Below, piece after piece: positions 53,541-61,718 of a stretch of DNA of 64,000 nt (its first letter is position 1; every line of letters starts with the position of its first letter). This DNA comes from Chitinophagaceae bacterium (lineage in GTDB: Bacteria > Bacteroidota > Bacteroidia > Chitinophagales > Chitinophagaceae). The notes beneath the pieces were generated by a model, which searched no databases, was not told the DNA's origin, and was given only the letters and a program-made list of their open reading frames with translations. Made by a program: the position numbers and the translations under genes. The DNA is taken from contig JAIYAN010000015.1 in the NCBI GenBank assembly GCA_027489035.1, forward strand, positions 289,852 through 353,851. Reading direction: 5' to 3'.

Positions 53541-54773
53541 CTACTCCTCAATAAAATCCAGATTTTTATCAAAAGTTTCTTCAATTAAGTATAAAGCGGC
53601 AGTAGCTAAAATCATTATCACCACAGAAGTAATTAATCCTGCTTGGTAAAAATCAGTAATGCCTCTGAAGAATTTAAAAGTAGGTAAAATAAAAATAGCC
53701 AACATTCCTCTAACCATATTCGGTATTGTTGTGGTTGCGGTTGCCCTTAAATTGGTACCAAATTGCTCAGCTGCCGTAGTTACAAAAATTGCCCAGAACC
53801 CAGTTCCAAAGCCAAGTCCAGCACAAACGAAATACATCGTATTTGCATTGGAGTTCCATAAAATAGTAAAATATAAGACTAGGAATATTATGGTTATGCC
53901 ATAAAAAATATACATCGCTTTCTTTCTACTTTTTAGCCAATGGCTAATAAAACCGATCATGATATCACCAATTGATATGGCAACGTAAGCATACATGATT
54001 GCTTTGCCCGGGTCGATGGGTTCAGACAATTTCATGTATTCGCCAAATTCTTTAGAGAAAGTGACTAATACACCAATGATTAGCCAAGTAGGTAAACCAA
54101 TTAAAATATTTAACAGGTATTTCTTTAGCCGCAAAGGGTTTGTAAACAACATAAAGAAATCGCCTTTTTTTATTTCGTTGTTTTTTGACTTGGTGAAAAG
54201 ATTCGATTCGAAAACAGAAACCCTTAACAATAAAAGTAAAATTCCCATTCCGCCGCCAATGAAATAGCATGTTCTCCAATCAAAATGTTGTTTTATGAAA
54301 AAAGCGAATACGGCGCCGCTCAATCCAATGCCAGCAACCATTGAAGTGGCAATGCCTCTTTTTTGCTGAGAAACCAATTCGGCAACTAATGTAATGCCCG
54401 CGCCTAATTCACCCGCCAACCCCAAACCTGCGATAAATCGAATGTATTTATATTGCTCAACCGTTTGAACAAATCCATTGGCAATATTGGCAAGAGAGTA
54501 TAATAAAATAGATCCAAATAATACGCTAAGTCTTCCTTTTTTGTCGCCCATTACACCCCAGATTATTCCTCCCAAAAGCAAGCCCATCATCTGCCAAGAA
54601 ATAATGGATTCTCCAGCTATTAAAATATCGGCTTCTGATAAACCTAAGGCCTTTAAACTTGGAACGCGTATAATTCCAAATAGCAATAAATCATAGATAT
54701 CTACAAAATAACCTAAAGCTGCAACCAAAATGGCGATGGTTACAAATGATTTTTGATTTTTTGGGTTATTCAT
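53541..54773 (-). CDS. MFS transporter, sugar or organic-acid type
   Basis: A 410-residue permease with about 12 helices and the MFS loop GVMGDKKGRLSVLFGS after helix 2. The half-way repeat and the GLGLAGELGAGI-type helix 4 (GLGLAGELGAG) recall the metabolite:H+ symporter group. It is followed by a dedA gene 12 bases upstream on the same strand, so both share a transcript. Substrate unknown. Confidence 0.85.
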   Translation of the reverse strand: MNNPKNQKSFVTIAILVAALGYFVDIYDLLLFGIIRVPSLKALGLSEADILIAGESIISWQMMGLLLGGIIWGVMGDKKGRLSVLFGSILLYSLANIANGFVQTVEQYKYIRFIAGLGLAGELGAGITLVAELVSQQKRGIATSMVAGIGLSGAVFAFFIKQHFDWRTCYFIGGGMGILLLLLRVSVFESNLFTKSKNNEIKKGDFFMLFTNPLRLKKYLLNILIGLPTWLIIGVLVTFSKEFGEYMKLSEPIDPGKAIMYAYVAISIGDIMIGFISHWLKSRKKAMYIFYGITIIFLVLYFTILWNSNANTMYFVCAGLGFGTGFWAIFVTTAAEQFGTNLRATATTTIPNMVRGMLAIFILPTFKFFRGITDFYQAGLITSVVIMILATAALYLIEETFDKNLDFIEE

Positions 54774-54785
54774 AAGATTTGAAAA

Positions 54786-55484
54786 TTAAGCACTCTTTTT
54801 TTTGCCAAAAACCATTTTTAAAATTACAGGTGCTGTTGTTACCAACACAATCCCAATTACTATTACTTCTAAATGTGATTTTAAATCATATTGAAATTGA
54901 TTTAAAATAAATGTTTGCAAATAATGACCAGCAATCAACATTGAATATACCCAAGCAAAGCAACCTATGATATTGAAAGACATAAATTTCTTTTTATCCA
55001 TTTGAACAATTCCGGCAACGATGGGTGCAAATGTTCTAACAATTGGTAAAAATCTTGCCATCACAATTGCGCCACCGCCATGTTTGTCGTAAAAATCTTT
55101 GGCTTGATAGAGGTATTTTTTCTTGAACAAAAAGCTGTCTTTTCGTTCAAATAAAAACGGTCCACTTTTTTTGCCAAACCAATATCCAACCATATTTCCA
55201 ATAATACCAGCAGCTGAAATTAGTAATCCCAAAAACAATAAATTTAAGATTGGGTTATTAAATTGAAATCCAAGTGCTGCTTCAATAATGGGACGAATAC
55301 CTAATGATTCGTCTCCTTCACTAAAAATGCCCGCAACAAACAACAGTGAATCTCCAGGAAGAAAAAATCCAGCAAATAAACCCGTTTCGGCAAACACAAC
55401 AAACATAATAAACCACAGTCCGCCAGTATTAATATACCAGTCCGGTTGCAATAAATTCATCCATTGGAAATCAAGTAAAGTCAT
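54786..55484 (-). CDS. DedA-family membrane protein
   Basis: A 232-residue DedA/VTT-domain protein with FAETGLFAGFFLPGDSLLF, the YWFGKKSGPFLF segment and the FLPIVRTFAPIVAGI re-entrant motif with its conserved Arg. DedA proteins include undecaprenyl-phosphate and phospholipid recycling flippases. First gene of a two-gene unit with the MFS transporter. Confidence 0.93.
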   Translation of the reverse strand: MTLLDFQWMNLLQPDWYINTGGLWFIMFVVFAETGLFAGFFLPGDSLLFVAGIFSEGDESLGIRPIIEAALGFQFNNPILNLLFLGLLISAAGIIGNMVGYWFGKKSGPFLFERKDSFLFKKKYLYQAKDFYDKHGGGAIVMARFLPIVRTFAPIVAGIVQMDKKKFMSFNIIGCFAWVYSMLIAGHYLQTFILNQFQYDLKSHLEVIVIGIVLVTTAPVILKMVFGKKKSA

Positions 55485-55558
55485 TTTGTAGAAAAATTAA
55501 AAAGTAAAAATTTAAAAAATGCAAGATAAATTTTAAATCAGTTGAAAAAAAGTTGATT

Positions 55559-56839
55559 TTAATCGGTGTGATGAGTGTGGCTTAATGCACCTTCCCATTT
55601 GCTAACGGCTGCCGTGGCTAATGCATTCCCCAAAACGTTGGTCATGCTTCTTCCCATATCGCAAAAAGTATCTATCGCTAAAACCAAACCAATGCCTTCG
55701 GGAGGTATGCCAAACATGCCGCCTGTAGCCAAAACTACTACCAATGAAGCTCTTGGTACGCCGGCAATTCCTTTACTGGTTAACATAAAAACCAGCAGCA
55801 TAGCTATTTGTGTGCTGATGCTTCCAGTAACTGAAGTAATATTATATGCTTGCGCTATAAACATACTTGCAAATGTCATATACATCATACTGCCATCTAA
55901 GTTGAAAGAATAACCAAGTGGTAAAGTAAAAGAAACGATTTTTTTATCACATCCAAATCTTTCCATTTCTTCCACCATTTTAGGAAAAACGGCTTCGCTG
56001 CTTGCGGTATTAAAGGCAATGGCCATTGGACTCGACAATCTTTTTAAAAGTACTTTCAACCTGTTTTTCAATATTAAATACCCTACAAGTAAAAGTATTA
56101 TCCATAACACCGCTAGTCCCAAATAAAAAGAACCTATATAATACGCGTAAGTTTTTAAAATGCCCAATCCCTTAACAGCAATAACGCCTGTCATTGCGCC
56201 GAAAACGCCGAGCGGAGCGAGGTTCATCACATAAGTAACCATTTTTAATACCACATGTGTTAATGAATCAAGTGCGTTGATGATGTTTTCTCCTTTTTTA
56301 CCAATAGCGGTTAAAGCCACACCAAAGAAAATAGAAAACACAACAAGCTGCAAGATTTCGTTATTTGCCATTGATTCAATCACGCTTCTAGGAAAAACGT
56401 GTTCTATAAAATGTTCAAGTGAAAATGCTTGTGTTTTACCCATTAAGTCTTTTGCACCTTCTAAATCTGCATTGGCAATATTAACTCCAACGCCAGGCTT
56501 GGTAATGGTAACTAATATAAGTCCAAGTGTTAAACTCAATAGAGATGCGCTGATAAACCAAATCATGGCTTTTCCGCCAACTCGACCAACTGCTTTTAAA
56601 TCACCAAGTTTAGCAATGCCCACCACCAAAGTAGCAAAAACCAAAGGCGCAATAATCATTTGTACCAAGCGTAAAAACATGGTGGCCAATAATTTTATTT
56701 TCGGAGCGAAATCTTTTATAAACTCAGGAGAAGCATTTGTATTGATAAGGTAACCAGCAAAAATACCCAATATCATTGCTACAACGATATAAGTAGTGAG
56801 CTTGTTGGGTTTTGAAGGATTCGATTCTTGATGTTGCAT
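55559..56839 (-). CDS. dicarboxylate/amino acid:cation symporter (DAACS family)
   Basis: A 426-residue protein with eight helices and two hairpins. It has the serine-rich TASSEAVFPKMVEE loop, NLDGSMMYMTFAS and the AIDTFCDMGRSMTNVLGN binding motif of GltP/DctA proteins. It imports glutamate, aspartate or C4-dicarboxylates with H+ or Na+. The ATG at 56839 is preferred over a TTG seven codons earlier. Confidence 0.92.
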   Translation of the reverse strand: MQHQESNPSKPNKLTTYIVVAMILGIFAGYLINTNASPEFIKDFAPKIKLLATMFLRLVQMIIAPLVFATLVVGIAKLGDLKAVGRVGGKAMIWFISASLLSLTLGLILVTITKPGVGVNIANADLEGAKDLMGKTQAFSLEHFIEHVFPRSVIESMANNEILQLVVFSIFFGVALTAIGKKGENIINALDSLTHVVLKMVTYVMNLAPLGVFGAMTGVIAVKGLGILKTYAYYIGSFYLGLAVLWIILLLVGYLILKNRLKVLLKRLSSPMAIAFNTASSEAVFPKMVEEMERFGCDKKIVSFTLPLGYSFNLDGSMMYMTFASMFIAQAYNITSVTGSISTQIAMLLVFMLTSKGIAGVPRASLVVVLATGGMFGIPPEGIGLVLAIDTFCDMGRSMTNVLGNALATAAVSKWEGALSHTHHTD

Positions 56840-56993
56840 ATTAATATATTGGTGTTGCAATATAATATTTAAAACCGAATGAAATCTCGAAGTAGTTTGC
56901 TTGTTTTAAATTGATTTAGAATCTTTTATTTTTTTAATTAAAAAATGTCTTATTTTTCAGGCATATTTTACCAAAAACAAACTAAAAAACATT

Positions 56994-58478
56994 ATGGGAT
57001 TATTTACAAAAAAGCCGATGCACTTGTTGATGGAAGAAGCCGGAGATGCAGAGAAAGGAATGAAAAGAACATTAACTGCAGGGTCGTTGGTTGCTTTAGG
57101 AATTGGTGCAATCATTGGAGCAGGATTATTTGTGCGTACTGCAGCAGCTGCGGCTCAAAACGCAGGACCATCGGTTACAATTGGTTTTATTGTAGCTGCA
57201 ATTGGTTGTGCATTAGCTGGACTTTGTTATGCGGAATTGTCTTCATCTATTCCTATTTCTGGTAGTGCGTATACATATACATATGCAACGATGGGAGAAT
57301 TGTTAGCTTGGGTAATTGGTTGGGATTTGGTGTTGGAATATGCAGTAGGTGCAGCTACCGTTGGAATTGCATGGAGTGAGTATTTAAATAATTTACTTAC
57401 ACAGGTTTTACATGTAAAAGCAATTCCCTTTGAATGGTGTCATTCACCTTTTGAGCACTCAATACCAGATGCTGTAACAGGAGTTGTTCATTCTGGATAT
57501 ATCAATCTACCTGCATTAGGAATCGTTAGTTTACTTAGCTTGTTGCTTATAAAAGGAACGCAAGAATCTGCATTTGTAAATGGCTTAATCGTTATTACCA
57601 AAGTTTCGATTGTTATTTTAATTATCGTTTTAGGTTGGGGATTCATTCAATCATCAAACCACGTTCCTTATATTCCAGAACCAACTATTTATAAAGACAG
57701 TCAAGGCATATCACATAATTTTGGCGGCATCATGGGTATACTTGGTGCGGCAGGTGTGGTGTTCTTTGCGTTTATTGGTTTTGATGCAGTGAGTACGGCT
57801 GCTCAAGAAACTAAAAATCCCAAAACAGCAATGCCTATTGGTATCCTTGGTTCTTTGGCTGTTTGCACCGTGTTGTACATTTTATTTGCACATGTACTTA
57901 CGGGTGTTGCACCAGTTGAATTTTTTAGAACAGATGGTAAGGAAGCTTCTGTAGTAGCAGCAATCAATAAATTTATGCCAGGCTATGAATGGTTAGGGAA
58001 GTTGGTTACCGTGGCTATTTTGGCAGGGTTCTCTTCAGTAATTTTGGTAATGTTATTGGGACAAAGCCGTGTGTTTTACTCAATGAGTAAAGATGGCTTA
58101 TTGCCTGCAATATTTAGCGAATTGCATCCGAAATTCAAAACACCTTACAAGGCAAATTTGATTATTTTGATACTTGTGGGTGCATTTGCTGCATTTATTC
58201 CTGGTGATGTAGTAGGTGATATGACTAGCATCGGTACTTTGTTTGCGTTTATTCTTGTTTGTGCGGCTGTAATCATTTTAAGAAAAACAGATCCCGATTT
58301 ACCTCGCCAATTTAAAACCCCATGGGTTCCTATCGTTCCTATATTAGGCATTATTGTTTGTGCAGCTATGATTTTTGGATTAGGTTGGACAAACTGGCTT
58401 AGATTATTTGGTTGGTTGGCAATTGGATTTGTAATCTACTTTGGGTACAGCAAAAACAAAAGTCATTTAAAAGATTAG
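56994..58478 (+). CDS. APC-family amino acid permease (cationic type)
   Basis: A 494-residue permease with about 12-14 helices and the APC signature GSLVALGIGAIIGAGLF at the first unwound helix. AELSSSIPISGSAYTY and the FAFIGFDAVSTAAQETKNP block place it with the CAT/YfnA-like cationic amino acid transporters. It is divergent from the DAACS gene, with 154 bases between. A good terminator follows. Confidence 0.92.
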   Translation: MGLFTKKPMHLLMEEAGDAEKGMKRTLTAGSLVALGIGAIIGAGLFVRTAAAAAQNAGPSVTIGFIVAAIGCALAGLCYAELSSSIPISGSAYTYTYATMGELLAWVIGWDLVLEYAVGAATVGIAWSEYLNNLLTQVLHVKAIPFEWCHSPFEHSIPDAVTGVVHSGYINLPALGIVSLLSLLLIKGTQESAFVNGLIVITKVSIVILIIVLGWGFIQSSNHVPYIPEPTIYKDSQGISHNFGGIMGILGAAGVVFFAFIGFDAVSTAAQETKNPKTAMPIGILGSLAVCTVLYILFAHVLTGVAPVEFFRTDGKEASVVAAINKFMPGYEWLGKLVTVAILAGFSSVILVMLLGQSRVFYSMSKDGLLPAIFSELHPKFKTPYKANLIILILVGAFAAFIPGDVVGDMTSIGTLFAFILVCAAVIILRKTDPDLPRQFKTPWVPIVPILGIIVCAAMIFGLGWTNWLRLFGWLAIGFVIYFGYSKNKSHLKD

Positions 58479-58510
58479 TCTTTAATAAATTTCGCAAAAT
58501 CAAAAACATA

Positions 58511-58550
58511 AATCCACTTAATAGGTTTTACCTAAAAGTGGATTTTTTTT
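58511..58550 (+). terminator. terminator of the amino acid permease gene
   Basis: AATCCACTT pairs with AAGTGGATT around a 16-base loop, with eight T following. Confidence 0.9.
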
Positions 58551-58681
58551 GTAAAATACTTTTATATAAATATTTACTTTTTCTTTATTTTTGTAGAAAT
58601 AATCAAACAAAATAAAGATAATGTTAAATTAATGTAATAATAATTGCATTATCTTTTAATTTGCGTTAAAATGCCCTTGCT

Positions 58682-61348
58682 ATGAAAATTAATTTGTTTT
58701 TAAACTATTCAACCCAACTCGGACAATCCATTTCTATTTACTTAAAGGATGAAAAAGGCAACATAATTGACAGTGCATCACTTCAATATGAAAACGAAAT
58801 AACTTGGAAAATCAGTTTGGATAAAGAATTTCTACAGCAAAAAAATGCAGTTTACTATCAATATGCTTTGTTGGAAAATGGGGAATTAAAATATTTCGAC
58901 AATTGGAAAAATCGACCTTTAAATGTATTGCCTAAATCCGATGAGATTAATGTTTTGGATGTTTATGATGAATGGCAATCATTAATCATTGAATCAGCAG
59001 TTTTTAAAACCAAACCCTTCGAGAATTTATTTTTTAAAAATGAAACCAATAAAAAATCAATTGCATTAAAAAAAATAACGCATCAATTTAATGTTGCCAG
59101 TATTCAACTTCCACCCAATAAAAAAATCGGCATTTTGGGCTCAGGAAAAAAATGGAACAATTGGGATCCTGAGCATCTTGTTTTACTGGATAAACATGAA
59201 AATTACTGGAGTGTAAAACTAAAGTTTAAAAAAACGGATTTTCCATTAGAATATAAGTTTGTAGTGTTTGATGTGACTACCAAAAAAATAGATTGTTTTG
59301 AACCAAATGAAAACAGAAAAAGCAACAAGATTCCAATGCTTAATAAATTGATTGTACACAATCATATTGTTGATTTTAAAGATTATGCATGGAAAGGTGC
59401 TGGAATAAATGTGCAATTATCATCATTGAAATCAAAGAAAAATTGGGGTGTCGGCGATTTCGCATCTTTAGAATTATTGTCTGACTGGTGCAAAAAAGCC
59501 GATATCAAAATGATTCAGCTTTTGCCAATAAACGATACCATTGCAACCTACACCAATAAAGATTCATATCCCTATGCTGCAATTTCTGTTTTTGCTTTAC
59601 ATCCCATTTTTATGGATATTAATTCGTTAACAAGTCAATACCATTTTACTGTTGATGATGTTATTTTAAAACAAGTACAGAAATTAAATCAACGTTCAAC
59701 ATTTGATTATGAGTCTGTTTCGATTTTGAAATTAGAGATTATAAACGCCATATTTAGAAAGCAAAAGTTCGATTTTTTAAAAACGGTTTCTTTTAAAAGT
59801 TATTTAAAAGCCAATCAGGAATGGCTTCAACCATATGCTGCTTTTTGTTTTTTAAGGGATAAATTCAAAACGGTTAATTATTTCAATTGGAATGAATATG
59901 CAGTATATCAAGAAAAGCAGGTTAAGCAGTTATGTGACCCATCGAGTGAATTTTTTGAAGAAATTGCCTTTTATTATTTTGCACAATATCATCTTCACAC
60001 TCAATTAAAAAAAGCAATAGATACAGCCCATAAAAACGGAGTAATTATAAAAGGGGATTTGCCAATTGGTGTGGGCCGATTTAGTGTAGATACTTGGATG
60101 AACCCAAATTTATTTCATTTAGAATTGCAAGCCGGAGCACCACCTGATGCTTTTTCAACAAAAGGTCAAAATTGGAATTTTCCAACTTATAATTGGGATT
60201 CGATGAAAAAGGAAAATTATCAATGGTGGAAGAAAAGACTTTCCTTTATGGATAATTATTTTGATGCCATTCGTATCGATCATATTTTAGGGTTTTTCCG
60301 AATTTGGTCTGTCCCATTTCATGCCATATCAGGAATTTTTGGCCATTTCGAACCGGTAATTCCTTTGAAAAAATCGGATTTTAAAAATATGGGTTTGGTA
60401 TTTGACGAAAATAAATTTTGTAATCCGTTTATTAACCAAGATTTGCTTAAGCAATGGTTTGGGGAAGATGCAGAATGGGTAGACCAAAATATTTTGAAAG
60501 AAGGAAAGTTTAAATCAACGTTAAACACCGAAAAAAAGCTGGAACAATTTTGTTTGGACAATAATGTCTCTGACTCGACAAAATATAAATTGTATGATTT
60601 ACTGGCAGATATAATTCTCTTGAAAGATGAAAAAAATGCTGGGCAATATCATTTTAGAATAAATATGCAACAAACGAATGCATTTAAAAATTACTCAGAA
60701 GAAGAACAGACAAATCTCATTGAATTATACAATCAATATTTCTACAAGAATCAAAATGAAATTTGGGATGAAACGGCAAAAGAAAAATTAGATGCCATAC
60801 AACAAAGTACAAAAATGCTTATTTGTGCAGAAGATTTAGGCATGGTGCCAGAAATTGTTGAACCTGCTTTATTAGGTAGGGAAATATTATCGCTACAGGT
60901 GCAACGAATGCCCAAAACATCGAATGCGCGTTTTTCTAATCCAATAGATGCGCCTTATTTAACCGTGGTCACTCCTTCAACTCACGATATGAGTACAATT
61001 AGGGAATGGTGGACAGAAAACAAAGCACAAACCCAGTTTTTTTATAATCATACCCTTTTAAAAACGGGTAAAGCACCCATAAAAGCAGATGCTGAAATTT
61101 GTAAATTGATTTTAAATAATCACCTTCATTCAAAAGCAATGTGGTGTGTTTTTTTATTTCAAGATTTATTGTCGGCAGATGATCAACTTAAAAGAAAAAA
61201 AGTTTTGGAAGAACGTATGAATATTCCTGCCGATCCAGATTATATTTGGAATTATAGCATGCATATTTCAATCGAGCAACTTTTAAGAGAAAAAACGTTT
61301 ACAAGAACGATTAAAAAAATGATTGTAGATTCAAATAGGGGGCAGTAA
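58682..61348 (+). CDS. malQ: 4-alpha-glucanotransferase (amylomaltase) with two N-terminal CBM20 domains
   Basis: An 888-residue GH77 enzyme that moves alpha-1,4-glucan segments in glycogen/maltose metabolism. Two starch-binding CBM20 domains lie at about 1-110 and 128-230 (KKIGILGSGKKWNNWDPEH). The GH77 barrel (about 245-885) has the catalytic nucleophile D533 in RIDHILGFFRIW, acid/base E717 in CAEDLGMVPE and D769 in STHDMSTIREWW. There is no signal peptide, so it is cytoplasmic. The double-CBM20 form is the large plant DPE2-like/Bacteroidota type, which can use glycogen as acceptor. Confidence 0.94.
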   Translation: MKINLFLNYSTQLGQSISIYLKDEKGNIIDSASLQYENEITWKISLDKEFLQQKNAVYYQYALLENGELKYFDNWKNRPLNVLPKSDEINVLDVYDEWQSLIIESAVFKTKPFENLFFKNETNKKSIALKKITHQFNVASIQLPPNKKIGILGSGKKWNNWDPEHLVLLDKHENYWSVKLKFKKTDFPLEYKFVVFDVTTKKIDCFEPNENRKSNKIPMLNKLIVHNHIVDFKDYAWKGAGINVQLSSLKSKKNWGVGDFASLELLSDWCKKADIKMIQLLPINDTIATYTNKDSYPYAAISVFALHPIFMDINSLTSQYHFTVDDVILKQVQKLNQRSTFDYESVSILKLEIINAIFRKQKFDFLKTVSFKSYLKANQEWLQPYAAFCFLRDKFKTVNYFNWNEYAVYQEKQVKQLCDPSSEFFEEIAFYYFAQYHLHTQLKKAIDTAHKNGVIIKGDLPIGVGRFSVDTWMNPNLFHLELQAGAPPDAFSTKGQNWNFPTYNWDSMKKENYQWWKKRLSFMDNYFDAIRIDHILGFFRIWSVPFHAISGIFGHFEPVIPLKKSDFKNMGLVFDENKFCNPFINQDLLKQWFGEDAEWVDQNILKEGKFKSTLNTEKKLEQFCLDNNVSDSTKYKLYDLLADIILLKDEKNAGQYHFRINMQQTNAFKNYSEEEQTNLIELYNQYFYKNQNEIWDETAKEKLDAIQQSTKMLICAEDLGMVPEIVEPALLGREILSLQVQRMPKTSNARFSNPIDAPYLTVVTPSTHDMSTIREWWTENKAQTQFFYNHTLLKTGKAPIKADAEICKLILNNHLHSKAMWCVFLFQDLLSADDQLKRKKVLEERMNIPADPDYIWNYSMHISIEQLLREKTFTRTIKKMIVDSNRGQ

Positions 61349-61397
61349 AAGTCAGAACGAGAATGAGCTCGGGAGCGATCAGAGCGTTCTGACTTTT
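61347..61397 (+). terminator. terminator overlapping the malQ stop
   Basis: AAAAGTCAGAACG pairs perfectly over 13 bp with CGTTCTGACTTTT. The hairpin begins within the TAA stop codon and its loop is 25 bases long. The loop (GAGCTCGGGAGCGATC) can form its own small stem. Confidence 0.8.
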
Positions 61398-61718
61398 ATC
61401 TTCATTCACATTCTGTTTCTCCCTTTATTCAAAACGATCACATTATTTATTTAAAATTTAAACAAATCCAACATCAACTTGTTAGACAATTGTACAATTA
61501 TGGCTACTAATTGAAATTAAAATATTATATTTTATTAAAATGTTAATAATTGTGCAAATAAAATGTCTATTTTGACAATAGAATCGATATTTTTACAAAT
61601 AGTAAAATTAAAAAACACTTATAATCCTCAACCTTTTAGTGTATCAGTTTGTATACATTTTGAAAATTTAATTTTGATTTAGTACTTATTATAACAAAAT
61701 GTTTCAAGTTTGCTAACC
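61398..61718. other. AT-rich intergenic stretch before the beta-helix gene
   Basis: About 320 bases without a coding frame, very AT-rich, probably the promoter region of the next gene. No exact TAnnTTTG box with good spacing was found. Confidence 0.5.

Noticed and set aside
54478..56753. Several plus-strand frames opposite the MFS, DedA and DAACS genes
   Set aside because: Mirror frames of membrane-protein genes, low complexity, no motifs.
61347..61397. Possible small RNA or attachment site after malQ
   Set aside because: The 13-bp stem with flanking A and T runs at the stop codon is explained by a terminator.
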